Source: Syngnathus acus (Eukaryota > Chordata > Actinopteri > Syngnathiformes > Syngnathidae). From it: DNA of 64,000 bases. The stretch's first letter is position 1; each line of letters opens with the position of its first letter. Positions 37,680 to 49,793 of the stretch are shown one piece after another. The notes under the pieces were generated by a model. The model was not told the DNA's origin. It ran no database searches and saw only the letters and a list, made by a program, of their open reading frames with translations. The stretch lies in the NCBI RefSeq assembly GCF_901709675.1, contig NC_051105.1, positions 124,001 to 188,000 on the forward strand, in the 5' to 3' direction. Made by a program: the position numbers and the translations under genes.

Positions 37680-37933
37680 GCATGAATGACGCCGGCGCGG
37701 TGGCCCCTGCGCGTGTCTTGTCGTGCGGTCGGGATTACAGTATTTGCGATGAGGTCGTAATTCTGCTTTAATCTGCTTTGAGGCGCCAAGTGGAATTTTT
37801 CGATGAGAGCGACAAATCCTCCAAAAGAAAAACTTTGCTGTCATCACCTTACAAGTGACCACCCTCCTGTAACGCAACACAAACGCGCTAAAAACAAAAG
37901 GGCTTTCTTTTCCAAGAGCTACATTAAAAGTAC

Positions 37934-37939
37934 TTTATT
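37934..37939 (-). other. gtdc1: Polyadenylation signal of gtdc1
   Basis: AATAAA on the minus strand, 114 bases beyond the gtdc1 stop. This implies a very short 3' UTR. Confidence 0.6.
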
Positions 37940-38052
37940 AAAAAAAGGCTCGGTGTCTCCCTCGGGGGTTTTGTTTGTTTTCTATTCACCCGCCAGCTGA
38001 TCATGTCTGTTGATCATCGGGAGAAAAAAACCAAAAAGAAAAGCAGGCGCGC

Positions 38053-41000
38053 TCATGTGCTCAGGAGACTTTGGAAAGAGTCCTTGAGGACGTCCCACGA
38101 GAACCGGCTCGTGTCCACCTGGGAACGCAAACGTCACACGCGAAGCTAAACTAAAATAATCTAATCTATCCATATTGATGATCCAAATCAGGAACGTGAC
38201 ATGCTGTCGATGAACAAGAAGGAGCGGACCAAAGTTGACCTCTGACCTTCTCGTCTTTGTGTGCTACCTTGAGCGCGTGAGTGCGTACGTGTCTCGGCCG
38301 GGCGCAGAAGTGGCGCAACCTCTTGAGGAGCTGCCGGGGAGTGGCGTACAGGTACTCGGCTAAAGGGCGAAGGTCATTGGGGGTCACGGGCTGCCGAGCT
38401 GGAGCGAACGCACGCGTGCGCACTTGTACCTGGGAAGATCTCGGGATAGACTAAAGCCTTGGGACACAGAGGGTAACAGCCGCAGTGCACCGCCTCCAAC
38501 CTTAACACACACACACACGATGATTGTGACCACGCAAACGTACGCAGCAAAAAAGCGAGGCGCGGCGTAGCAGCTCACACGGCCACTCCGAAGAACTCGT
38601 GTCGCGCGGTGGACACGACCACGTCGGCCTGGCGTAGAATGCTCACGTAACACTCCCGAGACTCCTGGAAGCCCCAGTGCACGACGTGCGAGTCCAGCAG
38701 AGGCCGGCAGCGCGCAAACACCTCTGGAAACAGCGCGGAAACAGCTCGTTAGCTGGCGCTAGCCGCTCGGTAGCTGGCCGCTCGGCTGTGCGTACCTGGC
38801 GCATCGGCGAATGTTTCCCCGAGTACAGAGAGCAGGAAGTCGAGTCCTTCTTCTTTCAACTTCAACATGGTGCTGAAGAATAGCTCAGGATCCTTGTCGT
38901 GCTCCCTACGCGCACACGACACATCAAGACCTCCAATGCTCCTGTCGGTTTTGTGAGAGGCCTCAAGAAGGCATCGCAAATGCGGTCGGCGGCGGCAACG
39001 TGCGGTGACGATGCCGGTATCCAGGCCACCGGCAGATTAGCGGCAAAGATGAGAAGAAGATGAAGTCTGGCAGCCGCTAATCCTAATTGGAGCGCAATAA
39101 AAGCGGCGGTGGCGGCAGCTGTAATCCAGCTGTGTTTTGCTCAGTTGAGAGGCGATTAGCGCGTCACTGACATGAGAGCACGGCAAAAACACGGGACAAA
39201 AGAGACCGTTGCCGCACGTTAAGCTCATTTGGGCAAAGGCCGCGCCGTCCGCGTTTGCGCTCGGGTCGCCCGCCCGCAAAAACGTCTGTTGCCGCCGGCG
39301 CCTCACCAGCGGTGAGGCCAAACGATGTGCAACGGCGTCCCGGGGGAGTCGGGGCGGCGGTCCGCAGCGGCGCCGGCCGTCGGTGTGATGACATCGGCGG
39401 CGGCATGCGCCGGGACTTTGCATCTGCAAACAAGAAACGCACACGCTGTTCCCAAAGCGGAACACAAACTCCAGTGGTCTTCCTTTCTGATCAATGGCTA
39501 GACCTTGAAAGGCCTTGCTGGAGCCATCCAAAGCATTTGCAAAAAGAAGCGACGGCGGCCGGTGCCCAAGCATCCGCACCGCCCACCGGCCGGCTTTTTT
39601 GAGCACGGGACGTCGGCCGTGATTCGTTGGACAAACGTACCACTCCGACGTGGCGGGCCCGACCGGGGAAATCCGTCTCGCTCGGCCGCAAATAAATGAG
39701 GATAAGGCTGCGTGCGTCTCTGGGTAGCTTGCCATTCAGGCACACACGCGCCGCACACACGCGCCGCACACTCGCGTGCGCGCACACACGCGTGCGCGCA
39801 CACACACACACACACGGGCACACACACACCTTGCCCTGAGCGACAAGCTATGAGTACACACGCATCTGAGGATGAGGTGCGGGATTAAGGCGGATGAAGG
39901 TGCTCAGCAGATGTTTTTCTGATTAAACTTGATCTTCTTTGATTAAAGAGCAAAAAAGCCAGGAGAACACACGCGGCGGCGGGCGGCAGGATAAGACACG
40001 TCACATGTCGCTGATTTGACTGCAGACAAATTAAAAAAACGGCGGCGGGTCGGAACGCGGCTTGCGGAAAGATCTCGGAAAGGCTCGGGCATGCGCCCCC
40101 GCGGTGACGTCACCGACCTGCCGACGTCGGCCAAGTGCAGCGGAAAATGAACAACCCGACACTTGGGCCGTATGGCGTGCACCAGGTCTTTGGGGGGCCG
40201 CCGGTCCGGGATCTTGTTCAGGAAGGATGTGACGGCGGACAGGAAGGAGTCCATATTGAAGGCCGAGTTGAAGACCACCACATCGGCCACCAGGCTGCCA
40301 GCAAATCGCCGCCGCACGGGTCACGCCAAACGCACTGGCAGCGGCGGCGGCGGCCGGCCACTTACCATGACAGAATCTGGTTGTAGCCGTACTGGAAGTC
40401 ACGATCCCGCTCCTCGCGCACCGGGTACACCAACTGGTTCTCGTGAAAGTACAGAACCTTTTTCAGCCGGGCCAGATCCGGTCGAAGGGCCACCAGCTCG
40501 CATAGGTTGAGAACCGAACTGCAGAACAGAACCCTGGCGCCGAGAGTCAAACAAGTCTCGAAATCAAAGTCTCAAAGGCCCCACTCAGGCCAACTTGGGT
40601 TTCTTTGATCAAATTGATGACGCAATCGTTAGATGACCGTGTTGAAGGGGATGGGGGGGTGCGGTTTGTGCGTGTGCATGTGTGTGGGGGGGGACCCACC
40701 TGTACGCCAGGTTGGGCGTGACGTTTTGGCTGAAGTAGAGCGCCGAGGTTCGGGCCCTCCAGTGCCACTTCTTAGCGGGCGTGGTGAAGGCCACGCAGGA
40801 GTCCAGCTGGGCGCTCAGCAGGTCTAGCAGCTGCTTGTGGGAACCCCCATAGAAGGGCTCCAGGAGCAGGACCCGGGCAGGGGGGGGCGACGACGGGACC
40901 TGACCACACAGACGGGAAGGGTAACAAAGCGGGCGGGCGGGTGGCGTGAGTGACAGGCGTGAGTGACAGGCCCGAGTGACGCGCGACAGCCGACTTCATT

Positions 41001-41968
41001 AGGGACACAATGCCAAGTCATTTGCGGCGGGGGCCGCCGCTCCATCAGCCGTATCTGCAGACACAAATGAGCCAGCCTATCAGCCGTGCCCGCCATTATG
41101 GTACACGGCGGGCCCCCGGCCGTCATTACGGCGTCCATTGTGCGGCGGCGGCCTTTGGGGGGCGCCGCCGGCCAAAACGATAACATCGACGTCACGTCAC
41201 CTCCGCGCAGATTGTTGGGCTGCTGCCGAGCGAGCGAGCCAGCGCTCACAAGGCCAAGGTCGCTCACAACTATACCGTCACAGCCAATCGAGGGCTCCCG
41301 AGTAGGCTTGCTCCCAATAGAGGATGGATTATGCTTGGCGTAGCTGATACGTGCTCAACTCGGGCCCTTGGCTCGAGTTCAACATCTCATGCACAAGCAA
41401 TGTGTTTGACATCATAACTCAAAAAAAAAAAATCAAACATACAGCGCTTTGGTCCAAATTGTCTGTTCTGTGAGGGATTGAAGCGCCTCATTGGGAAGGA
41501 GGCTTTGCCATCGGTTCCTGACAAACTACCCATCAAGCAATCCAGGAGACCGAGTCCGCTGTCTGTGCTCGTTCACTTGGACTCTTTCTTTTCGGGTTCG
41601 CAACGTTAGCTCCTCGGTCAGGCGCGTTAGCGTGCGGCCAGATGCGTGGCCCGGCCGGCCGGCCGGATGCGTAGCCCGGCAGGCCGGCCCACGGCTAGGA
41701 CGACGCCGTTAGCTCGCTCGGTCAGCTGTTCGCTGAGCCAAACGGCGACTAAAGTCAAACTTGAAGGCCGAACAAACCCACCCGTGGCCAGCTGGAAGCT
41801 AGCTCGCGCGGGCGGGCGCGGCTAGCCGAGGAGCTAACGGCTAATATTGGAGACGGGGAGCCAAAGTGAAACTCTGACGAATGCCCGGCGGCCCCCGATG
41901 AAAGTCTGCTGGTCGGGCTAACGGCGACGAAGACAACAACACTCAGGCACACGCACCTGTGACTCCAT
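38053..41968 (-). CDS. gtdc1: GTDC1, glycosyltransferase-like protein (queuosine-tRNA mannosyltransferase family)
   Basis: Ten exons: 41957-41968, 40700-40899, 40366-40533, 40118-40294, 39307-39423, 38796-38905, 38579-38723, 38430-38500, 38268-38359, 38053-38118, giving 385 residues (human about 458) in one frame. The first coding exon is only 12 bases (MESQ), chosen because it alone joins in frame to [25 protein letters not shown]. Conserved motifs: [116 protein letters not shown]. The enzyme is reported to mannosylate queuosine in tRNA-Asp. It is shorter because the low-complexity linker before [10 protein letters not shown] is reduced. It sits next to zeb2 on the same strand, as in human. 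Confidence 0.94.
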
Positions 41969-42458
41969 TCGCCTGGCGTCGCCTGGTGTGACGTCATCTC
42001 GCCTTCCCTTGTCCATGACGTACGTCTTGGCAACGCCCCCATACGTTAACTGCCTTTTGGCGTGCTAGCTCGGTAATTGTTTCCTTAATATTCTTAGTAT
42101 GTCTTACAAATCTTCAATTCTACTTTTATTTCTTGTTTTTTACAGCCACACATAAAAAGTCAGTAACTGTACACACTGAAAACAACGTCCTTTAAATGGA
42201 GCATCTGACCGATCGTATCAATCCATTTGTGAAGAAAAAAGAAATAAATAGCAAAACTGTCCAAAGTGTGGGGTTTTGGTCCGACACCAGCAATTGTCAT
42301 CTCTCCCGGAGGATGACGTCAGTTGGCCACATTTAAATCATGCGCAACTGATGTACATGATTAACTCAAGTACTTTTTCTGGGGGCATTATTTCAATATT
42401 TGAGTCAGCAATCGACTCGTTCATGAGAAGAAGATGACACGTTTCATTTTGTTAGCTT

Positions 42459-42464
42459 TTTATT
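42459..42464 (-). other. zeb2: Polyadenylation signal of zeb2
   Basis: AATAAA on the minus strand, 365 bases past the zeb2 stop codon. Confidence 0.5.
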
Positions 42465-42537
42465 TCATTGATCTGAATGGAAGGATGGCGGCGGCACGCC
42501 GACCTAGCGGTCAGCACAGCCACCTCGGATGAGAACG

Positions 42538-42618
42538 TATGTATGTATGTATGTGTGTATGTATGTATGTATGTATGTATGTATGTATGTATGTATGGAT
42601 GGATGGATGGATGGATGG
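42538..42618. repeat. (ATGT)n then (GGAT)n simple repeat
   Basis: About fourteen ATGT-type units followed by five GGAT units, in the presumed zeb2 3' UTR. Confidence 0.95.
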
Positions 42619-42828
42619 TAAGAAGAGCTTTTCTTTGACTAAAGTTGGATTGGTCAAAGTTGGAAGTGTGTCCCAAAATGACAATGTGAAATAAATAAGT
42701 TAGGCAATGACACCAAAAAATAATTTGATGTGGCTTCTGAAAAAGTTGCTTTTGATTTGACACATACAGATGTGGATCAGATCCGCAGGCAGGCAGAATG
42801 CAGAAAGCGAGCCCGGTGGCGAAAGCGC

Positions 42829-43089
42829 TCAGGACAGGAGCGGGGCCCGCATCCGAGAGTCCCGCGGCGAGGCGGCCTCCCGGCGGACCCGCCTCTCCTC
42901 GGCCTCCCTCCGGCAGTACGAGTAGCGGTGGTTCATGTGCTGCGAGTACGAGCCCGAGTGCGAGAAGCGCTTGCCGCATTTGTCGCACTGGTAGGGCTTT
43001 TCGCCCGAGTGCAGGCGCGAGTGCTCGATCAGGTGGTGCTTGTGCTTGAAGGCCTTGGGGCAGACGTGGCACTGGTGGGGACGCCTGCC

Positions 43090-43121
<32 letters not shown>

Positions 43122-46100
43122 TGGGTGGGGGGGAAGGAAACAAATCAAATGGCAGCCCAAGAAACAAAGAGCGAGCCACAAAGAGCACCATTCACCTGTA
43201 CCTGTGTGCTCATACTTGTGTCTTAGGAGGGAGCTGCTCTTCTGGAATGTTTTGCGGCACACGTCACAGGCGTACGTCCCGCCACTGGCAGCCTGCCGGC
43301 CTCCCGTCAGCTGCTCCGCACTTGACAGGAAGTCCAAAGACCCGTCCGACAGCTCCCTCTAACGCAAACATACACGTGCAATGATAATCTCGCACCTCTT
43401 GACTGGGAGACACCTTCTGGACACACACCCACACCCCCGCCCCCCATGATCCCAAGTCTGGACAGAGCTTACAAACCTGGCTGCCCTCATGCAACTCCCC
43501 CGTCCCCCCCCAGACCTGCCCATCCTCCAGCAGACAGAATGTGAACAAATGAACTGCTCATCAAATTTCAAGGCACCCCAGCAACGTACCTGAAGAGCTG
43601 TTTTGCTGCTGGCGTGCAATATGTCGGCAAAGGCGCCGGCCCTGCTTGCCATTTGGGGCGCAAAGCTCACCGAGTCCAGGAGCAGTGGGTAGCGGGCGGG
43701 TGACACAAACGTCGGCAAAGTGTGGAGCCGACTCACTGCAGAGGCATCCTTCCCAAACATGGGGCTTTTTTCCACAAGGTGGCGCTTTCTGCCACCGTCC
43801 GGCGACTCTCTCTCCATGCCGAGCCGGTCTCCTGCTCCCGAAGTCCGGCCTCCTCCGTCGCCACTGAGTTCCGGTTGCTCGGATCCCATTTTCCTGTCGC
43901 CGCTGAATTCACGCGCCAGGTATTTGGGCACAGAGAGATCCAGCGGAGTATCGGCGTAAAGCTCCTCCCCGACCGGAGCGTTTGGCGTGCCGGAGCTACA
44001 CCGCACGCATATGGAGTCGAGTGCCGCCGGACGACCGTTGCAGTCCAAAGGGCCCCCCGGTGATCTTGACCCTGGACTCTTTGTCGTAAAGGCGTCGGCG
44101 TTTGACAACGTCGGCGAGTGTCTCGAGATCTGCCGCAGTCGTGAGCCACCGCCCTCGGGAGGACTGGGATTCCGCCGAGTCAGCCAGTCCCGAACAAACT
44201 TTTGCGGAAGGCCCACAGCCAAGGAGATCTTGACCAGCTCCTCTGAGTCGGGGTCCGTATTCACGGTCCAGTTAGTCTGCGTGGCCGACAGGCGGTCCCC
44301 GAAAGGGGGGACTGCGCGGGGCCCCTCGGCGGTGGGCGCGAGCCATTGCGAGCACTCGGAACCCGGACCAAGTCCGGTGGCTGGCTGCGAAAGGGCTCGG
44401 ACGCCTTTGTTCATCTGGCACAGGTAGCGCTCGTGTTGGTGGAGCGCAACGGGTCCCGGCAAAGTCTCCTCGCAGAACTGGCACGAGAGCTCTACAGACA
44501 GGTCGCTCTGTTTGTTTGGGACCGTCCGAGCCTTTTGCGCGGCGTGGGTGAAACTTTGAGCTGGACCGCTCTCCTCCTCCTCCTCCGTGTGGGCCCCGAG
44601 CTCCTTCACTGGGTAAGCTGGCGCTTTGGAAACCTCCTCTGGGTTCCTGTCCATCTTTTGTCTGCGCATCTTGTGGACACGGTTGAAACCCGGTAGAAGG
44701 AAGTCCACACTCAACGTTCCCAGGCGGCCGGACCCGTTTGTGGAGACCCCGTTTGCACGGAAGCCATGACAAGAGCCCATCATCGGCCCGTACTCCGGGC
44801 CGGTCTCCGATGTGCCGTTTTGTAGCCGGCGGGAGAGCGGGGCGGGGCCGGCGGGCGAGGACGCCGGCCTTTGCGTGGGCCCCGCGCACTTCCTGCCGCT
44901 GATGTGCGAACTGTACGAGCCCGAGTGGGAGAAGCGCTTTTGGCAGTGGGGGCACTGGTAGGGTTTTTCACCTGGCAGCCAGCCCAGAACAAGAAAAGGG
45001 GGAAAGAAGAAAAGATGTCAGAGGAGGCCGTAGTTGTGGACCTCCCTCCCTCCCATCCTAATCCATTGTTACCCGTGGCGCCCGCCCGCCACCTACCGCT
45101 GTGGATGCGCAGGTGCTCCTTCAGGTGATGTTTGTACTTGAAGGCTTTTCCGCACTCTGCGCACTCGAACTTGCGCTTGCCACCGCCGTCGTTCGGCAGC
45201 TGCAATTGAACGGAAAAGTCAATTCAACACATTGCGTCATCTCCGGTGGGGAGGGGAGGGGAGGGGGATCCCGCCGTTTGGGCTTCTTCTGTGCGCCTTT
45301 CCCGAGTGGTCTGTTCTCGTCCCCCGTCCTTTGAAAGGCTCCCCCCAAATCGGAATCAAGCAAAAGTAGACTTCAAAATGAAGGCCAATAAAAGAGGAAA
45401 AAGCATGGCAGGCAGACGCCGCAAAAGAAACAAAAGCGGCTGGATTTGGATTCCTTTTAAGCGCCATCTGGGTGGCTTTTAAGCTTCACGGTGGGGGGGA
45501 CTTTTGGGTGCTTTTTGCCATGGTGCTGAATAAAATGAGAAGAAAACGTTCTGCTGTGTAACCTTTGGGACAAGCAGTATTGTGCTCGAGTCATCCAACA
45601 GCTGATTTTGCAACGCCAGCCCTGACCTGCTCTCCCATCGGGTCGCCGGCATCGGCTCCCGCGGCAGCTCCCGCGGCGGCCTCCGCGCGACCGCCGTCTC
45701 GGGCCTCATTCGGGTCTCGCGGGTCGACGACGGTCGTGCGGCTGCGCCATAGGTACTGGGCCGGCGATGGCCCTGAAAGCCCGCACAAGCCTTCACGTTG
45801 ACGGAAAAGAGTGGCGTTGGCTACGAAAAGGGAATGAAAGGCATAGGTCAAAACATTTGAGGCCAACGGGGCAACTCTTGTCACGAGCTCCCGCGTCGCA
45901 ATTGCTCACGGAACAACTTTGGCGGATGTGCGGGCGGACGTGCAGATGGAGGCGTTGCCGCGGCGACTCACCCAGCGTCTGCCCATCTTCTTCACTTTGT
46001 TGTCGCCGCTCTCGTGACGTCGCCGCGTCGTGGTCCAACACTGGAGGGGGAGGTGCTTGTTTACGATATACCGTGACAACATTGCACCGTGTAGATATGC

Positions 46101-47185
46101 AGCCATGACTCCGTGGAAATGCGTGTGCGCGTGCGTGCGTGTATGCAGGTTCCAGGAAGGTTTGCAGAAGTGAAAGCGCTGACGCAGGAAGTGTGCAAAT
46201 CTTCAAGTCATCATCTTCCTCTCAGGCCAGCGAGCGAGCCGGTTTCCCATCGAGCGCCGGGCCGGATGAAGGGGACGTCAGTCGGGTGGGCACCGCTTTG
46301 AAGTGTCGCTGCCGGCTAGCTTTCTATTGGCTGGTTCCGCGTGGTTTCTTTTTCTCAACGTGCTGACTTGTTTGAATTTCTTGGTTTCGTTTTAGACAAA
46401 GTTTCAGCGGTGGTTTCTTTTCAATATACGGAGGATTTGTATTTGCAAGATCCCAATCTATCCAGACGCACAGCACAGCCGCATAGTCATGTGCCTTTTG
46501 GTTTGGTGCCACTTGGATGATTTGTCAAGGAGCATCTTGACATCATTGAGACGTGAGCGCCTCATTTGATGATGGCGAGCGAGCGGCGTAGAAAGAAACA
46601 AATGACAGAGAATGATCAACTTGGGCTCTGATGATTGACAGCCTCACTCTGCTCTGCCTCATATTGTGTCTGTGACGGGGCGGGCCGGGCCGTTATCTCG
46701 GTGGTGATCAATGGCGCGTGATGCACGCGCGTGCGTGCGTAGGCATTTCGCTTGACTTTGGGTGCGCTGCTCTCGGGAAAAGCAAGACTTGCGTGAACTT
46801 TGACATATCCTCAAGTGGCACATGTCGGACGGACGGACGCCCTCCCTCTTGTCAAAGCGGACGGCAGAAAAAGGCGACTCATCACTCACTCAGTCCCCGC
46901 CACCTCGCCTCGCCACAACGCAGCGAGCGACAGGTTGCAGCCAGGAAAAAGGCCGTGCACGCTGCTAAGCACCGCTTCAATGAAACTACGCTGATGGAGC
47001 ACAAGCGCGCACGCGGCGCACACACACGCTTCTTTTTCTTCTTCTCGTTATTATAACTTTTGCAACTCTTTTCAAATTTGGGTGTGAACCGCGGAGGTAA
47101 CGACTCGTTTGTGTGATGAAAAGTTACCGTTCTTCCTGCGCGGGTTGGCTTGTTTTCTCCTCTGGAAGCGCGCGCGCTCCTCCAT
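42829..47185 (-). CDS. zeb2: ZEB2 zinc-finger transcription factor, shortened form
   Basis: E-box (CACCT) binding repressor of the epithelial-mesenchymal programme. Seven exons: 47128-47185, 45972-46040, 45627-45820, 45097-45199, 43590-44971, 43202-43358, 42829-43088, giving 740 residues (human 1214) with no frame break. N-terminal [11 protein letters not shown] is the NuRD-recruiting motif. Fingers present: [23 protein letters not shown] and [10 protein letters not shown] (ZF3-4), the central finger [19 protein letters not shown] typical of ZEB2 and not ZEB1, then three C-terminal fingers ([30 protein letters not shown]). There is a homeodomain-like stretch ([20 protein letters not shown]) and one CtBP motif, PLDLSVPK. 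The exon for fingers 1-2 and the acidic tail are missing. It is probably one of two teleost zeb2 copies. Neighbour gtdc1 confirms the locus. Confidence 0.92.
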
Positions 47186-49094
47186 GTCTGCACACGCACG
47201 CGCAGGCCACCGGCACCCACCGGAGCTTTGGGTCCGTCCTGGTCCTGTCACGAGCGCAGCCAGCCAAGCGTCACCTTCGGCTCGGTGCAGAACAGAGCGC
47301 GCGCGCGCACACCCGACCGCGTCCACGACGCCCGAACAATGACTCGGTCCTTCAAGCACGACCGACAGCGTAGGAGGGGCTACGCACGCAGTGGTCACTT
47401 CGGGGCGGTGACGTCACAGCTGTTGCGCCAATTGACGGGTCGGAATGACCTGGGTGACGTCACGATGCAAGTTGCGTGCGGTGGTGGGAAGTCAGCATTA
47501 TGATTTCCGATTGTTCTTCTTTGGCTTCTTCTTCTTCGTCCGGCTAATTTGACTGGGCATTTTGCTCATTTTCATCACTTCACTGCCTTTATGAAGTTGG
47601 CCGCGCAATGTGACGCAAGGACGGAGCGACCGGGCTCAGGCTCGGCTGCAAAGAAAGTGCAAAGCAAAGCCGAGCAAAAGTCACGCAGCTGACAAGTCAA
47701 ACGTCATCGCATTGACTGGAAACAATTTGGTTGGATTGGACAAAAAAAAACTTTCATCAATTGGACTCCTTTTGTCCAACATCTTGCTCGTTCCACGCCA
47801 GCAGCAGTATTTGCTCTTTTGGCATAAACGCAAACAATACAAAATTTGAAACCGATATCAAGAGATGGCCACAAAAACACGATATAGATGGGCTGTCACA
47901 ATGCTTATTTTTAGGAAACAGGCCCACCAAAGCATTTGAGCAGTTGAGATGTTTTTTGGTTGTTGTTTTTTTTTGCACAGGAAAGCGTGAGCGCTCGCCA
48001 TCAGCAACTTGAGTGACAGCGTGTCGGTCGCGCGGCGCTTCCTCCCCGCACTCGGTCCGGCTCAGATAAGCTCGTAGAAGTCCGATAGCGGCCCGGCCAG
48101 GAAGCGCACGTGAGTCTACGCATCGAGTCCAAATGAGCCATCTACAAAAGAATTTGCTCTTGCAAGGAACAAAGTCAGGCAAAAGGCACAAAAGTGAAAC
48201 TTTTGCAAATGTCCTTCTTGGTCCTCACGAACAAGCCTTTGAAAAAGACTCAAAGTTGAAGAGTAAGTAAACCACAGATGACATTTTCCAGTAGCATTCA
48301 AGTGGCCTTCATTCTTTTCCTTCACTTTGGAACCCCGCAAAAGCAGCTAGCTAGCAGCCACGCTAGCCAGCTAGCGCCAGCCAGGGACCTCCAGATCAGT
48401 AAGTTAGACAAACCATTGCGAGGTCCCCCCCCCGGGGTGGGCAGGGGTCTAGCCATCTGTCTTGCGGGGGGACCGCGCCGATGGAGCCTAATCCAGATGA
48501 GCCGCTAAAGTGAGAGCGGGTCACCGCGGGGGGCTCGCCATGGCAACGGCGGGAAAGGCGGATGGGCGGACGCACAGGCCGACAGCACCTCTCTCTCGAC
48601 GACCCGAACGCGGGCCCCTTCGATGACGGAGCAAGCGTTCCCAGAACTCTGCATTTTTAAATTTCACCCAAACTTGAAGTTTCAAAGCTGGACCTGCAGC
48701 CACGCAATTTCTCTCGGCCCCAAAAGAGGAAGCAACAAGCGTAGGGCAGCGTTGCCTGCCTGCCTGCCTATGAGCCAACGTTTGACGCTCGCCGTTGGGA
48801 TTCTTGGTCGATTCTTGGCCGATTCTTGGCAACCCCAAGTGGCTCCGACGGGCGGCGGATGTCACAGAGATGCCTCAATGGAGGCTTTGTGAAGACCGGC
48901 GAGGTCTGGACTCGACGGAAGCTGGCAGACGGGAGACGTCCCGCCGCCGACGGAGGACGATCCTGGCTGTCGCCCACGGGACAGGAGTTGAGCGAGTTGA
49001 GCCTCTTTGCTCTGATCAGCCAAACTGACGAATGATTAGAAAGTCATTTGGATGAATATTTTGGGACTTTGATAAGTCAGAGGAATATTTAGAT

Positions 49095-49793
49095 CATGTC
49101 AGATCATATTTTCACGGACCGGCCTTTATATAAATAAATCAGTTATAACAAGTATATATAAATACAATGAAATAAAATGATACTACTGGCATTAACACAA
49201 ATACAAAGCGCATAAAAATAACTCACCATTAAGTATCTGCTCCGTAGGTTTGTTTTGGTCGCTGTAACCGCAGAAAATCCCGCTTCACATAGATAGGATG
49301 TTGGAAAGGGAAGCAGGGTTTTCTGTGCTTTTGTGGCGATATCGGGATATTCTGCCTTGATTTTAATCCAGCTTTCTTTTTCTTGGCAGTTGTAGCCTCT
49401 TCTTCTGTCTCCTCATTGGGCCTTTTCCTCTTTCCAAACACCTCTTTTTCTTACTCATTTTTTTGCTAGCTACGCGGGCTCGACCGGGGTAACATGTCAC
49501 GTGACCGGGACGAGCGTCTTGACCTGAATTAACCTGTGTCAAGAGGCACAGATGCAGCGACGGATGTAATTGGGAGAGAAGCCCCAATTTTATTTTTAGA
49601 ATTTTCAAAATAAATTCTTTATTATTTTTGCTAGCTTTGCGGGCTCGACTGGGGAAACATGTTACGTGACCGGGACGAGCGTCTTGACCTGAAATTAATT
49701 AATCGTCGATATTTTTTTTCTTTTTTGTGCGGCCCGGTACCAAATGACCCACGGACCGGTACCGGTTCGCGGCCCGGTGGTTGGGGACCATTG
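49095..49793. mobile_element. hAT DNA transposon remnant
   Basis: The right end reads, on the minus strand, CAATGGTCCCCAACCACCGG then GCCGCGAACCGGTACCGG, a terminus seen in many fish hAT elements. The left end has ACGGACCGGCCTTTAT. The element is flanked by near-matching 8-base target duplications, ATTTAGAT (49087-49094) and ATTTAGAC (49794-49801), as expected for hAT. Inside are two direct copies of a 70-base unit (49467 and 49628) starting TTGCTAGCT. No transposase is preserved. Confidence 0.65.

Larger units (their letters stand above)
36653..38052. other. itgav upstream region / gtdc1 3' flank
   Basis: Contains the itgav 5' flank (two near-identical 45-base units starting CAGACGCGACCACACATCC at 36892 and 36959), a small palindromic repeat (37160-37225), a SINE (37371-37679) and the gtdc1 polyadenylation signal (37934-37939). 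No further gene is seen. Confidence 0.65.
41969..42828. other. Spacer between gtdc1 and zeb2
   Basis: Holds the gtdc1 5' region (GC-rich, with GGCCGGCC runs at 41650-41690), the zeb2 3' UTR with an AATAAA signal on the minus strand at 42459-42464, and an (ATGT)n/(GGAT)n simple repeat at 42538-42618. No additional gene. Confidence 0.65.

Noticed and set aside
49229-49441. Minus-strand 70-codon frame rich in Lys (MFGKRKRPNEETEEE)
   Set aside because: It lies inside the hAT remnant and has no recognisable domain; probably a decayed piece of the element.
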